DNA from: Paratractidigestivibacter faecalis
GTDB taxonomy: Bacteria; Actinomycetota; Coriobacteriia; Coriobacteriales; Atopobiaceae
Assembly: GCF_003416765.1 (NCBI RefSeq)
Contig: NZ_QSNG01000001.1
Location: 1,948,742 to 2,012,741 of the forward strand
DNA length: 64,000 bases
Reading direction: 5' to 3'
Part shown: piece by piece, positions 27,004 through 36,235 of the stretch
How positions within the stretch are numbered: the first letter of the stretch is position 1
Layout of the letters: every line of letters starts with the position of its first letter
Position numbers and translations under genes: made by a program
The notes under the pieces: generated by a model
What the model saw: the letters and a program-made list of their open reading frames with translations, nothing else
Database searches by the model: none
Told to the model about the DNA's origin: nothing

Positions 27004-28290
27004 ATGCTCGACATCAAGTTCGTTCGCGAGAACCCCGACCTTGTGGACAAGGCCTGCGAGTCCCGCCAGAACGCTCACTGGGACCGCGAGAAGTTCTTTG
27101 AGCTTGACGAGGAGCGCCGCTCCGTCATCGCCGAGGTCGAGGCGCTCCAGGCGGCCCGCAACAGCGCCTCCAAGGAGATTGGCCAGCTGATGCGCGAGGG
27201 CAAGAAGGAGGAGGCCGAGGCCAAGAAGGCCGAGGTCGCCGCCAACAAGGAGCGCATCGCCACGCTGGACGACCGTCGCGACGCCGTGGAGAAGGAGCTC
27301 TTTGACCTCGTCGCCGCCATCCCCAACATCCCGCACGAGGACGTCCCTTACGGCAAGGACGACTCCGACAACCCCGAGGTGCGCCGCTGGGGTACCCCGC
27401 GCGAGTTTGACTTTGAGCCCAAGGCCCACTGGGACCTTGGTCCCGAGCTGGGCATCATTGACTTCGACCGCGGCGTGAAGCTTGCCGGCACCCGCTTCTA
27501 CCTGCTGGGCGGCATGGGCGCCCGCATGGAGCGCGCGCTCATCAACTTCTTCATCGACATGCACAACAAGGCCGGCTTCAAGGAGTGGTGGCCCCCCGTC
27601 ATCACCAACCACGACAGCCTGTTTGGCACCGGCCAGCTGCCCAAGTTCGACGAGGACCTCTACCACGTGCAGCCTGACCTCTACCTCATCCCCACGGCCG
27701 AGGTCCAGCTGACCAACATCCACCGGGACGAGGTGCTCGACGGCTCCAAGCTGCCGCTCATGTACACCGCCTTCACCCCGTGCTTCCGCGAGGAGGCTGG
27801 CTCTGCCGGCCGCGACACCCGTGGCATCATCCGCGTCCACGAGTTCGACAAGGTCGAGATGGTCAAGTTCGCCAAGCCCGAGGACTCCATGAACCAGCTC
27901 GAGTCCATGGTGGCCGAGGCCGAGCTGTGCCTGCAGACCCTGGGCCTTCCGTACCACGTGGTTACCCTCTGCACCGGCGACATTGGCTTCAGTGCCACCA
28001 AGTGCTACGACATCGAGGTCTGGCTGCCCAGCTACAACAACTACAAGGAGATCTCCAGCTGCTCCAACTGCTGGGACTTCCAGGCCCGTCGCGCCAACAT
28101 CAAGTACCGCGACCCGTCCGAGTTCAAGGGTACCCGCTACGTGCACACCCTCAACGGCTCTGGCCTGGCCGTCGGCCGCACCATGGCTGCCATCATCGAG
28201 AACTACCAGAACGAGGACGGCACCATCACCGTGCCGGAGGCCCTGCGCCCCTACATGGGCGGCATCGAGGTCATCACCCCCGAGGAGTAG
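27004..28290 (+). CDS. serS: Serine-tRNA ligase
   Basis: Predicted 428 residues. The N-terminal coiled coil (about 1-105) begins MLDIKFVRENPDLV as in most SerRS. The class II catalytic core has the motif 2 segment TPCFREEAGSAGRDTRGIIR and a motif 3 region near NGSGLAVGRTMAAIIEN. It charges tRNA-Ser with serine in the cytosol. GAGGAG precedes the start. TATACT at 26931-26936 is a plausible -10 box; the leader of about 60 bases is too short for a T-box, so no T-box is claimed. Length is normal. Confidence 0.97.
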   Translation: MLDIKFVRENPDLVDKACESRQNAHWDREKFFELDEERRSVIAEVEALQAARNSASKEIGQLMREGKKEEAEAKKAEVAANKERIATLDDRRDAVEKELFDLVAAIPNIPHEDVPYGKDDSDNPEVRRWGTPREFDFEPKAHWDLGPELGIIDFDRGVKLAGTRFYLLGGMGARMERALINFFIDMHNKAGFKEWWPPVITNHDSLFGTGQLPKFDEDLYHVQPDLYLIPTAEVQLTNIHRDEVLDGSKLPLMYTAFTPCFREEAGSAGRDTRGIIRVHEFDKVEMVKFAKPEDSMNQLESMVAEAELCLQTLGLPYHVVTLCTGDIGFSATKCYDIEVWLPSYNNYKEISSCSNCWDFQARRANIKYRDPSEFKGTRYVHTLNGSGLAVGRTMAAIIENYQNEDGTITVPEALRPYMGGIEVITPEE

Positions 28291-28311
28291 CTCTTCTCGC
28301 CTGATTTGAAC

Positions 28312-28345
28312 GGAAGCCGGCGGCCCGTTGCGGCGGCCGGCTTCC
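28312..28345 (+). terminator. Hairpin after serS
   Basis: GGAAGCCGGC pairs with GCCGGCTTCC at 28336-28345; the tail TTGTGT is only partly T-rich. A copy of CTTCTCGCC lies at 28293-28301, two bases after the serS stop. Confidence 0.6.
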
Positions 28346-28413
28346 TTGTGTATGGGGGCGCGTCGCCGGAGACACGGCGCCGGAACCGCCCGAGAGCACC
28401 GCAAAGGAGCAAC

Positions 28414-30180
28414 ATGCAACGCACTTCTCGCCAGCTGATGGGGAAGTTCCTCTCTTACTACAAGGGCCAGGTGGGCCTGTTTGTGGCGGACATAGCCTGC
28501 TCGCTGGCCGTGGCCGGCATTGACCTGGCCTTCCCGCAGATCCTGCGTACCTGCACCCGAGGCATCTTTGGCGAGGGCGCCGACGCCATCATGGGCGCCC
28601 TCGTCTACCTGGCCGTTGGCCTGGTGCTCATGTACCTGGTGCGCTTTGGCTGCCGCTACTTTGTGTGCTTCTGGGGCCACGTCATGGGCGCTCGCATGGA
28701 GAGCCGCATGCGCGAGGACCTCTTTGACGCCTACGAGCGCATGAGCTTCTCGTTCTTTGACCGCAACAAGTCGGGCGACCTCATGAGCCGTCTGGTCTCG
28801 GACCTCTTTGACATCGCCGAGACGGCCCACCACGGCCCGGAGTTCCTCATCATTGGCGTGGTGGAGATCGTGGGCTCCTTTGTGATCCTGGGCTCCATCA
28901 ACGCCACGCTCACGCTGGTGCTGGTCGTCATCTGCGCCGTGCTCATTGCCTACAACGCGTGGGCCAACCTGCGCATGAAGGCCGTCTTTGCCGAGAACCG
29001 CATCAAGATCTCCGGCGTGAACTCCCGCCTGGAGGACTCGCTGGCCGGCTCTCGTGTGGTCAAGAGCTTTGCGGCCGAAGACCTGGAGCGCCGCAAGTTC
29101 CGTGACTCCAACGACGCCTACCTGGACTCCAAGACGCGCATGTACCGGGCCATGGGCCAGTACCAGGCCGCGATCTCGGCCATGATGGGCGGGCTCAACA
29201 CGGTCATCCTGGTCATGGGTGGCTGGCTCATTGCCAAGGGGCAGATGGAGGCCTCCGACCTGGCTACCTACGCGCTCTACATCAGCATGTTCACCACCCC
29301 CATCACCAACATCCTCAACTTCACCGAGACCTTCCAGAAGGCCATCGCCGGCTTCCGCCGCTTCTGCGACGTGCTGGACACTCGCCCCGACATCGAGGAC
29401 AAGCCGGGTGCGCCGGACCTTGCCGTGAGCGAGGGCGCCATCTGCTACCAGAACGTGCGCTTTGCCTACGCCGGTGGCGAGGGAGACGTCATCCGTGGGC
29501 TTGACCTGGACATTCGCCCTGGCGAGACCATCGCTTTGGTGGGCCCCTCGGGTGGCGGCAAGTCCACCACCTGCAGCCTGCTGCCGCGCTTCTACGACGT
29601 GCGCGAGGGCTCCATCACCATCGACGGCCAGGACGTGCGCGACGTCACGCAGAAGAGCCTGCGCCAGAGCATTGGCCTGGTGCAGCAGGACGTCTACCTG
29701 TTTGACGGCACCATTGCCGAGAACATTGCCTACGGACGGCCGGACGCCAGTGCCCAGGAGATTCGCGACGCGGCCAGGAGGGCCAACATCGCCGACTTCA
29801 TCGAGGGGCTGCCCGACGGCTACGAGACCCGCGTGGGCGAGCGCGGCGCCCGTCTCTCCGGCGGTCAGAAGCAGCGCATCGCCATCGCGCGCGTCTTCCT
29901 CAAGAACCCGCCGATCCTGATCTTTGACGAGGCCACCTCTGCCCTGGACAACGAGTCCGAGCGCGCGGTGCAGGCGTCTTTATCCGAGCTTGCGCAGGGC
30001 AGGACGACGCTGGTCATCGCGCACCGCCTCTCCACCATCAAGAACGCCGACGAGATTGTGACCATGGAGAACGGCCGGGTCTCCGAGCGTGGCACGCACG
30101 AGGAGCTTCTCGCCAAGAACGGGACGTACGCGCGCTACTACCGTATGCAGTTCGCGGAGGGGGAGACCGAGGCCCGCTAG
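28414..30180 (+). CDS. ABC exporter, membrane and ATPase domains in one chain
   Basis: Predicted 588 residues. Six membrane helices (about 15-310) form a type IV (MsbA-like) exporter domain. The ATPase domain (about 340-580) has Walker A GPSGGGKST, signature LSGGQKQR, Walker B ILIFDEATSALD and the H-loop IAHRLST. Works as a homodimer, or as a heterodimer with a partner not seen here, to export lipids, drugs or peptides. ATG 28414 follows AAAGGAGC; an upstream in-frame start at 28306 overlaps the serS terminator and is unlikely. No dedicated substrate gene lies beside it. Confidence 0.93.
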   Translation: MQRTSRQLMGKFLSYYKGQVGLFVADIACSLAVAGIDLAFPQILRTCTRGIFGEGADAIMGALVYLAVGLVLMYLVRFGCRYFVCFWGHVMGARMESRMREDLFDAYERMSFSFFDRNKSGDLMSRLVSDLFDIAETAHHGPEFLIIGVVEIVGSFVILGSINATLTLVLVVICAVLIAYNAWANLRMKAVFAENRIKISGVNSRLEDSLAGSRVVKSFAAEDLERRKFRDSNDAYLDSKTRMYRAMGQYQAAISAMMGGLNTVILVMGGWLIAKGQMEASDLATYALYISMFTTPITNILNFTETFQKAIAGFRRFCDVLDTRPDIEDKPGAPDLAVSEGAICYQNVRFAYAGGEGDVIRGLDLDIRPGETIALVGPSGGGKSTTCSLLPRFYDVREGSITIDGQDVRDVTQKSLRQSIGLVQQDVYLFDGTIAENIAYGRPDASAQEIRDAARRANIADFIEGLPDGYETRVGERGARLSGGQKQRIAIARVFLKNPPILIFDEATSALDNESERAVQASLSELAQGRTTLVIAHRLSTIKNADEIVTMENGRVSERGTHEELLAKNGTYARYYRMQFAEGETEAR

Positions 30181-30279
30181 CCGGTCTCGCTTGCGTATAC
30201 TTGCAGCATGTCCGTTGAGGGCCGCCACAGGCAAGGGCGGTCCCGCAGTGCCCCAGGGCGCCTGACGGGAAGAGAGCAC

Positions 30280-31080
30280 ATGGCCAAGAAGTATGAGATA
30301 GCACGCATCCAGAAGGGCGCCCTTAACGCCGACGAGGCTGAGGCGCTGTTTGCAAAGGTAGACGAGACGGGCCACACCGACGAGGAGCGCGCCCGCCGCG
30401 AGCGTCGCCACCGCAAGGAGAAGGGCACGTCCGTCGACGTGGACCCGCTTGCCGGCGACGACCCGTCCGGTTCCAACGTCGAGAAGGTCATTGCCCGCAC
30501 GGCCGTGGGCTTTGTGCTGCTGTTCCTGGTTGGTGTCGTTGTCTTCCAGGTGGGCTTTGGCGTCATCCGTCGCGCCAACACGGCAAACCTCTCCGAGAAC
30601 GCCAATGTCCGCACCGTGGCCTCCGCGCTGCGAGGCGGCGTGGAGTGGGGCAACGGCTTCACGCAGTTCCCCGAGGACTTCTCCGTTCAGGAGGCTGACG
30701 AGAATACGGGCCGCATCGAGGTCACCGTCACGGACACCAGCTCTGAGAAGGCCCTCGAGTGCTTTGCCGGCTCTCAGGTGCAGGCCACGGCCTTTGCCGT
30801 GAACGCCCTGCTCAACCCCAAGATCAACACCGTTGTCTACCACGTCAACGTGCACATGAGCGCTGATGGCGAGATCGAGCGCACGCGCCTCTTTGGCTTC
30901 CTCAAGCCTACGGGTGACGTCACGTCCTACATGACGTTCGTGTGGACCAAGACGCAGTCCGCCAACGGCGGCGTCAACTTTGGCTGCACTATCACGGGCA
31001 TCAACGACGCCATCCAGGACGAGATTCGCGACCAGATCACGACGTCCTTCACGCCGGTCCAGATTCTGACAGGCAAGTAG
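30280..31080 (+). CDS. Single-pass membrane protein of unknown function
   Basis: Predicted 266 residues. A charged cytoplasmic part (about 1-70) with many Arg/Glu/Lys is followed by one membrane helix (about 72-94, AVGFVLLFLVGVVVFQVGFGVI) and a ~170-residue outer domain of mixed beta character. No domain recognised. ATG 30280 is chosen from GGGAAGAGAG upstream and the natural MAKKYEIARIQKGAL beginning; TATACT at 30196-30201 may be its -10 box, which would place an earlier in-frame ATG at 30208 too near the transcription start. Confidence 0.75.
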   Translation: MAKKYEIARIQKGALNADEAEALFAKVDETGHTDEERARRERRHRKEKGTSVDVDPLAGDDPSGSNVEKVIARTAVGFVLLFLVGVVVFQVGFGVIRRANTANLSENANVRTVASALRGGVEWGNGFTQFPEDFSVQEADENTGRIEVTVTDTSSEKALECFAGSQVQATAFAVNALLNPKINTVVYHVNVHMSADGEIERTRLFGFLKPTGDVTSYMTFVWTKTQSANGGVNFGCTITGINDAIQDEIRDQITTSFTPVQILTGK

Positions 31081-31109
31081 GCCAACCTCACATATATGTA
31101 GGGTCACGA

Positions 31110-31142
31110 GGGGCGCGGAGCTTCGGCTTTGCGCCCCTTTTT
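31110..31142 (+). terminator. Intrinsic terminator
   Basis: GGGGCGC at 31110-31116 pairs with GCGCCCC at 31131-31137; an inner stem closes on a TTCG tetraloop, and five T residues follow. Confidence 0.9.
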
Positions 31143-31278
31143 GCGTCGTGAGAAGTTTCGGTTGGTAAATGTTAATGAAAACGGGCTTGGCCGTCCGTCT
31201 GCGCCTGCTGAACTTCGCCCTCCGTGGGGTTTCAAGTATGATGGGGAGCAACTGGCACGAGGGGGCAGGAGGGCCGCT

Positions 31279-32943
31279 GTGAAGTGCAACAACTGTGGGG
31301 CAGAAATCTCTGACGAGGCGCGCTTCTGCGAGAAGTGCGGTGCGCCGGTGAGTTCCGATGCCGCGCCGGACCCTGCCGCCGGCGAGGCCATTCCCGCGCC
31401 CAAGCCGCTTGAGCAGCCGCTCTCTGCCGGTGCCGTTCCCTTTGTGCCCATGGCTCCCGCGCCGCGCGCAATGCCTCGCTCCATGAGGGCGCCGAGGCCC
31501 TACGAGCCGCGCCCGGGCTTCTCGCCCGCGCAGCCGGGGACGAGCAAGCCCAAGCGGGCCTCTTCGCTGGCAGACCTTGCGGCGCAGGTTCCTCCCGCAC
31601 CCGACCCGGAGCTTCCGCGCGAGCAGCGCGAGGATGAGGCGGCTCTCGCGACGGATCAGGCAACCTGGGACAAGTATCCCGCAGCCAATGCCGGGACCGA
31701 CCTTTCTTCCGAGGAGGAGGCGCGCGACGCCCGCCGCCGCGAGCGCGAGGAGGAGCAGCGCCGTCGCAAGGAGGCCAGGGAGCAGCGCGCCCAGGCCAAG
31801 CGCGAGGAGCGGGAGCGTCGCGAGGCCGAGCGTGCGGCGGCCGCAGCCGAGCGAGCTGCCGCTGTGGAAGCCGACCGCCTTGCGGCCGAGCAGGCCCTTG
31901 CGCCCGAAGCCGAGGAGCCGGCCGCGCCTGTCGACCCCAATGCAACCGCGCAGCTCAGGATGCCCGCTGCCCAGAGCGCGTCCGTTGCCGCCCCTGCCAG
32001 GCCGGGGGTTTCTCGCCGCACGATTGCCGCCATTGCGGCGGTTGTGGTCATTGCCATAGTTGGCGTGGTGGCCGTTGGCGCCATGAACCGTCCGGCCCAG
32101 GCGCCCACGGAGGCTCCGGGCCAGACCACCCCCAAGGGCGAAGCTGGCGATGCTAGCTCCGACCCCACCGACGGCGGAAACGACGCGACGGACTCCGTGG
32201 TCGTGAAGTCCTCCGTGGAGGACTACAGCTGGGACGAGCTCTCCGAGCTCTCCGCCCAGATTGCCTCTGCAGACAGCGACTCCGCTGCCATGGAGATTGC
32301 CAAGAAGCACAACCTGTGCACCGCCTCGGGCAAGCTCGACGGCAAGCAGACCAAGAAGCTGCAGTTCAGCGATGGCAAGACCGTGACCATGCGCATCGTA
32401 GGCTTCCGTCAGGACGATTGCGCGGACGGCTCCGGCAAGGCCGGCATCACCATGATCTCGGAGGACGCCGCGGCAACGCACTATGTCTCTCAGACGGGGA
32501 CCTACTCCGGCTGGGAGGGCAGCGAGCTTCGCGCCTGGATGAACGACACCCTGCTGTCCGAGCTGCCCGACGAGGTCTCCTCCAAGGTTGTCGAGGTCTC
32601 CAAGAAGACAGTTGGCTACGAGTCCGCGACTGCCACGTCCGTGAGCGACAAGCTGTGGGTGCCCTCGTTCTCCGAAGTGGTGGGCAAGCTGACCGCAGGC
32701 ATGAAGCGCTCTGACTCCTACGTTGCCGAGGGCGACCAGTACCAGCTCTTCTCGGACGAGGGCGTCCAGTGGGGTGGCGCCTACTCCATCCTGGGTACCA
32801 AGGGCTCGGACGCCTATTGGTGGCTGCGCTCCATCGACCCGCTCAACGCCCAGTACTACCTCTGCGTGAGCGAGTCCGGCGAGCCCTGGTACTCTCACCT
32901 GCCTGCCACCGAGCACGCCATCCTCATGGGCTTCTGTCTCTAG
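31279..32943 (+). CDS. Zinc-ribbon, single-pass membrane protein with C-terminal DUF6273-like domain
   Basis: Predicted 554 residues from GTG 31279, which follows GGAGG by six bases. Residues 1-25 form a zinc ribbon (CNNCGAEISD, RFCEKCG). A long Pro-rich then Arg/Glu/Ala-rich helical segment follows (about 40-235), then one membrane helix (about 250-275) and an outer domain. The C-terminal ~170 residues (WEGSELRAWMNDTLL, LWVPSFSEV, YWWLRS) match the DUF6273 pattern found in many secreted proteins of Coriobacteria and Firmicutes. Function unknown; a cytosolic zinc ribbon joined to an extracellular domain suggests sensing or anchoring. The stop overlaps a GGCGAGAAG hairpin. Confidence 0.85.
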   Translation: MKCNNCGAEISDEARFCEKCGAPVSSDAAPDPAAGEAIPAPKPLEQPLSAGAVPFVPMAPAPRAMPRSMRAPRPYEPRPGFSPAQPGTSKPKRASSLADLAAQVPPAPDPELPREQREDEAALATDQATWDKYPAANAGTDLSSEEEARDARRREREEEQRRRKEAREQRAQAKREERERREAERAAAAAERAAAVEADRLAAEQALAPEAEEPAAPVDPNATAQLRMPAAQSASVAAPARPGVSRRTIAAIAAVVVIAIVGVVAVGAMNRPAQAPTEAPGQTTPKGEAGDASSDPTDGGNDATDSVVVKSSVEDYSWDELSELSAQIASADSDSAAMEIAKKHNLCTASGKLDGKQTKKLQFSDGKTVTMRIVGFRQDDCADGSGKAGITMISEDAAATHYVSQTGTYSGWEGSELRAWMNDTLLSELPDEVSSKVVEVSKKTVGYESATATSVSDKLWVPSFSEVVGKLTAGMKRSDSYVAEGDQYQLFSDEGVQWGGAYSILGTKGSDAYWWLRSIDPLNAQYYLCVSESGEPWYSHLPATEHAILMGFCL

Positions 32944-33145
32944 GCGAGAAGCGCCTCTCGCCGGCGGCTCCCCGCCTCGCCACGCGCTAACAAAAGGTCA
33001 ACCTCGCAGACAAAAGACGAGGTTAACGGTACTGTGACGAGTTCCCAAGCCGTCTGGCCGGAAGCCTTGCCTCGCGTATACTGAAGACCGAATGGCGATA
33101 AACGCGCGTCACGCAAAAGCGTCGCGCAAACGGGAGGAGCGTCTT

Positions 33146-33607
33146 ATGGCAGACCAGCCGCTGGTTGGCATCATCATGGGTTCCAAGTCCGACCTGCCCA
33201 CCATGGAGGCGTGCACCAAGCAGCTCGAGGAGCTGGGCGTGCCGTACGAGCTGGTCATTGCCAGCGCCCACCGCAACCCTGCGAAGGTCCACGAGTGGGC
33301 CTCCACCGCTGCGGACCGCGGCCTCAAGGTCATCATCGCTGCAGCCGGCAAGGCTGCCCACTTGGGCGGAGTCGTTGCCGCCTATACTCCGCTGCCCATC
33401 ATCGGCGTGCCCATGAAGACCTCTGACCTGGGCGGCCTTGACTCCCTGCTTTCCATGGTCCAGATGCCCTCCGGCGTCCCGGTGGCCTGCGTGGCCATCA
33501 ACGGTGCAAAGAATGCGGCCATCTACGCCACCCAGATCTTGGGCGCCACGCTGCCCGAGTACCGCCAGAAGATGGTGGACTTCAAGCAGCAGATGGCTGA
33601 GGCCTAG
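33146..33607 (+). CDS. purE: 5-(carboxyamino)imidazole ribonucleotide mutase
   Basis: Predicted 153 residues. Class I PurE, converting N5-CAIR to CAIR in purine synthesis. GIIMGSKSDLPTM, the SAHRNP motif and AAAGKAAHLGGVVAA are the active-site segments. GGGAGGAG precedes ATG 33146; an in-frame ATG at 33092 gives an unconserved extension. First gene of the purE-srtB-purF-purM-purN run; TATACT at 33077-33082 is a plausible -10 box. No purK is seen next to it, which is unusual for class I PurE and suggests purK lies elsewhere. Confidence 0.96.
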   Translation: MADQPLVGIIMGSKSDLPTMEACTKQLEELGVPYELVIASAHRNPAKVHEWASTAADRGLKVIIAAAGKAAHLGGVVAAYTPLPIIGVPMKTSDLGGLDSLLSMVQMPSGVPVACVAINGAKNAAIYATQILGATLPEYRQKMVDFKQQMAEA

Positions 33608-33610
33608 CCC

Positions 33611-34657
33611 ATGGCGTCCCACTTCAAGGAGCCCGAGGAGAGGCCCCGCCGCGGTCGGGACGCTGCGGCCGGCGCCCACACGCCGGTGAGCACGCCTGCG
33701 CATCGCGGCGGCGACGAGTCCTACCACGCTCCGGTCGGAAACCCCCACGCGGCCGCCAACGCCGGGCGCGCGGCCCAGGGCTTTGTGCCGGTGACCTCGG
33801 CCAACGCCGACGCGGGCTCTTCTCGTCATGGAAGGCGCACGGACCCGTACGACCTCTCTGGCCGGCGCGAGAACAACCCCAAGCGTCGTCGCAACCGCAT
33901 CATCTCCGGCGTCCTGTTTGCGCTGGGCGTCATCCTCATCCTTGTGGCGGCCGGCATGTGGGGCTACAACCAGTGGCAGTACCACGAGCAGGACCAGATC
34001 AACGAGAAGCTCGCCGCGTACGCCACCATCGACCCCAAGGGCAGCGAGGCGCCCGTGGTTGACTGGGCGTCCCTCAAGGCGGTCAACCAGGATGTGGTCG
34101 GCTGGGTCCAGATTCCCAACACGGTGGTCAACTTCCCTGTCTACCAGGGCGCGGACAACGACGAGTACCTCCACACCAACGCGGAGGGCAGTTACTCGCT
34201 GGGCGGCCAGATCTTCCTTGACGCAGAGAACGCCGCGCCGGGCATGCAGGACGCCCAGTCCATCATCTACGGCCACCACCTGCGCAACGGTGCCATGTTC
34301 AAGCCCATCGCCGACATGGAGAACCAGGAGTACTTTGACTCCGTGAGCACCGTCTGGTACGTCACGGAGGACGCAAACTACGAGCTGGAGCCCCTCATGC
34401 TCTACAAAACGGACGAGAACGACGCCAACGTCCGCCAGTTCTCCTTTGCCTCTGACGACGACTTCCATACCTACCTGGCGGGCCTTCTGGGCAAGGCCGT
34501 GGCCAAGCGCTCCGACGCCGACGCGCTCATAGCCGGCGCGGACAAGGTTCTCACGCTCTGCACCTGCAACTACACCAACAACGAGACGGGCCGCACCATC
34601 CTGGTCTGCGTGCCCAAGGCCTCCGCCGCCGCGGACGCCGCCGCAACGTCCAACTAG
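33611..34657 (+). CDS. Class B-type sortase
   Basis: Predicted 348 residues. A ~95-residue polar, proline/histidine-rich cytoplasmic segment precedes a membrane helix (about 97-118), then the sortase domain: NFPVYQGADNDEYL, catalytic His in SIIYGHHLRNG, catalytic Cys in LTLCTC and Arg in GRTILVCV. Sortases cleave LPXTG-like signals and attach proteins to peptidoglycan or to pilins. The gene begins three bases after the purE stop and ends 23 bases before purF, so it is co-transcribed with purine genes, an unexpected partner. No substrate with a sorting signal is visible in the window. The long N-terminal tail is unusual. Confidence 0.9.
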   Translation: MASHFKEPEERPRRGRDAAAGAHTPVSTPAHRGGDESYHAPVGNPHAAANAGRAAQGFVPVTSANADAGSSRHGRRTDPYDLSGRRENNPKRRRNRIISGVLFALGVILILVAAGMWGYNQWQYHEQDQINEKLAAYATIDPKGSEAPVVDWASLKAVNQDVVGWVQIPNTVVNFPVYQGADNDEYLHTNAEGSYSLGGQIFLDAENAAPGMQDAQSIIYGHHLRNGAMFKPIADMENQEYFDSVSTVWYVTEDANYELEPLMLYKTDENDANVRQFSFASDDDFHTYLAGLLGKAVAKRSDADALIAGADKVLTLCTCNYTNNETGRTILVCVPKASAAADAAATSN

Positions 34658-34680
34658 CCCCCAAGAGAGGAACGAGCTTC

Positions 34681-36234
34681 GTGACAAGCAACGTCGAGAA
34701 GTACGTCCGCCCGTCGGCCCCAGCCGCCCAGGACGCTCCCGAGCCCGACGACAAGCTCCATGAGGAGTGCGGCGTCTTTGGCGTCTGGGCACCCGGCCGC
34801 GACGTGGCCCGCATCACCTACTTTGGCCTGCGGGCCCTGCAGCACCGCGGCCAGGACTCCGCCGGCATCGCCGTGGGCGACGGCAAGACCGTCCTCGTCC
34901 GCAAGGACCTGGGCCTGGTTACGCAGGTCTTCACCGACGCGGATCTCTCCGCCATGCCTGGCAAGGTGGCCTGCGGCCACTGCCGCTACGGCACGGCGGG
35001 CGCCAAGGGCTGGGAGTCCGCGCAGCCACACCTCTCCATGATCAACGACGTGATCATTGCCCTGGCCCACAACGGCACGCTGGTCAACTTTGACTCCCTG
35101 CGCCACGAGCTCATCGAGATGGGTATTCCCTTCAGGTCAAACACCGACTCCGAGGTGGCCGCCAAGCTCATCGGCTACTTCACCCAGCGCGGGCACCGCC
35201 TGCGCACGGGCATCGCGCACACGATGCGCATGCTCGAGGGCGGCTACGCCATGGTCCTGGTGCGCGAGAACGCCCTCTACGCTTTCCGCGACCCGCACGG
35301 CATCCGCCCGCTGGTCCTGGGCAAGCTGGACGACGGCGCCGGCTGGGTCGTGGCCAGCGAGACGTGCGCGCTGGACATTGCCGGCGCCACCTACGTGCGT
35401 GAGGTTGCCCCCGGGGAGATCATCCGCATCTCCGACGATGGCTTTCGCTCCGAGATGGGCTGCCGCCCGCGCACCCCGGCCAACTGCATCTTTGAGCACG
35501 TCTACTTCTCGCGTCCTGACTCCGTCAAGGATGGCAGCTCCATCTACCTGGTGCGTCACAACATGGGCCGCCGCCTTGCGCAGGAGACTCCCGTCGACGC
35601 CGACCTGGTCATCTCCGTGCCCGACTCCGGCACGCCGGCGGCCGAGGGATTTGCGGAGGAGTCCGGCATTCCCTACGGCACGGGCCTCATCAAGAACCGC
35701 TACGTGGCCCGCACCTTCATTGCCCCCACGCAGGAGCTGCGCGAGATGGGCGTGCGCCTCAAGCTCAACGCGCTGGCAGACGTCGTGCGCGGCAAGCGCC
35801 TGGTCATGGTGGACGACTCCATCGTCCGCGGCACCACGTCCGCGCAGATCGTGCGCCTGCTCAAGGAGGCCGGCGCCACGGAGGTCCACGTGCGCAGCGC
35901 CAGTCCCATGGTCACCTGGCCGTGCTTCTACGGCATCGACACGGCTGACCAGGACCAGCTCATTGCCGCAAACATGACGCTGGAGGAGATCCGCGACCAC
36001 ATTGGCGCGGATTCCGTGGGCTTCCTCTCGCTGGAGGGCCTCATGGCCTGCGTGCCTGAGGGGGTGGGCTACTGCAAGGCCTGCTTCAACGGCGAGTACC
36101 CCGTCGCCATCCCGCGCACGTTCTACGAGGAGAAGTTCCTCCCCGGCTACGAGCCCAACAACCTGAACCCGGTGAGCGCCGAGTCCAAGATGAACCTCGA
36201 AGACGTCCTCAACCTTGAAGAGAAGGAGAACTAG
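34681..36234 (+). CDS. purF: Amidophosphoribosyltransferase
   Basis: Predicted 517 residues from GTG 34681, with GAGAGGAAC upstream. Catalyses the first step of purine synthesis, PRPP plus glutamine to phosphoribosylamine. A ~29-residue propeptide precedes the catalytic Cys in EECGVFGVW, as in Bacillus-type enzymes that mature by cleavage. The PRPP loop is VMVDDSIVRGTT, and the class II glutaminase part has RYGTAG. Cysteines in WPCFYGID and GYCKACFNGEY could ligate the Fe-S cluster seen in this subtype. The purM start lies directly after the stop. Confidence 0.97.
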   Translation: MTSNVEKYVRPSAPAAQDAPEPDDKLHEECGVFGVWAPGRDVARITYFGLRALQHRGQDSAGIAVGDGKTVLVRKDLGLVTQVFTDADLSAMPGKVACGHCRYGTAGAKGWESAQPHLSMINDVIIALAHNGTLVNFDSLRHELIEMGIPFRSNTDSEVAAKLIGYFTQRGHRLRTGIAHTMRMLEGGYAMVLVRENALYAFRDPHGIRPLVLGKLDDGAGWVVASETCALDIAGATYVREVAPGEIIRISDDGFRSEMGCRPRTPANCIFEHVYFSRPDSVKDGSSIYLVRHNMGRRLAQETPVDADLVISVPDSGTPAAEGFAEESGIPYGTGLIKNRYVARTFIAPTQELREMGVRLKLNALADVVRGKRLVMVDDSIVRGTTSAQIVRLLKEAGATEVHVRSASPMVTWPCFYGIDTADQDQLIAANMTLEEIRDHIGADSVGFLSLEGLMACVPEGVGYCKACFNGEYPVAIPRTFYEEKFLPGYEPNNLNPVSAESKMNLEDVLNLEEKEN

Positions 36235-36235
36235 C

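Noticed and set aside
29980-32916. Very long open frame on the minus strand (978 codons), with similar long antisense frames opposite argH, purB, purF and the GH3 gene
   Set aside because: These run exactly opposite well-supported genes, have no ribosome sites, and arise because high-GC codon use leaves few stops on the antisense strand. Their translations are low-complexity and match no family.
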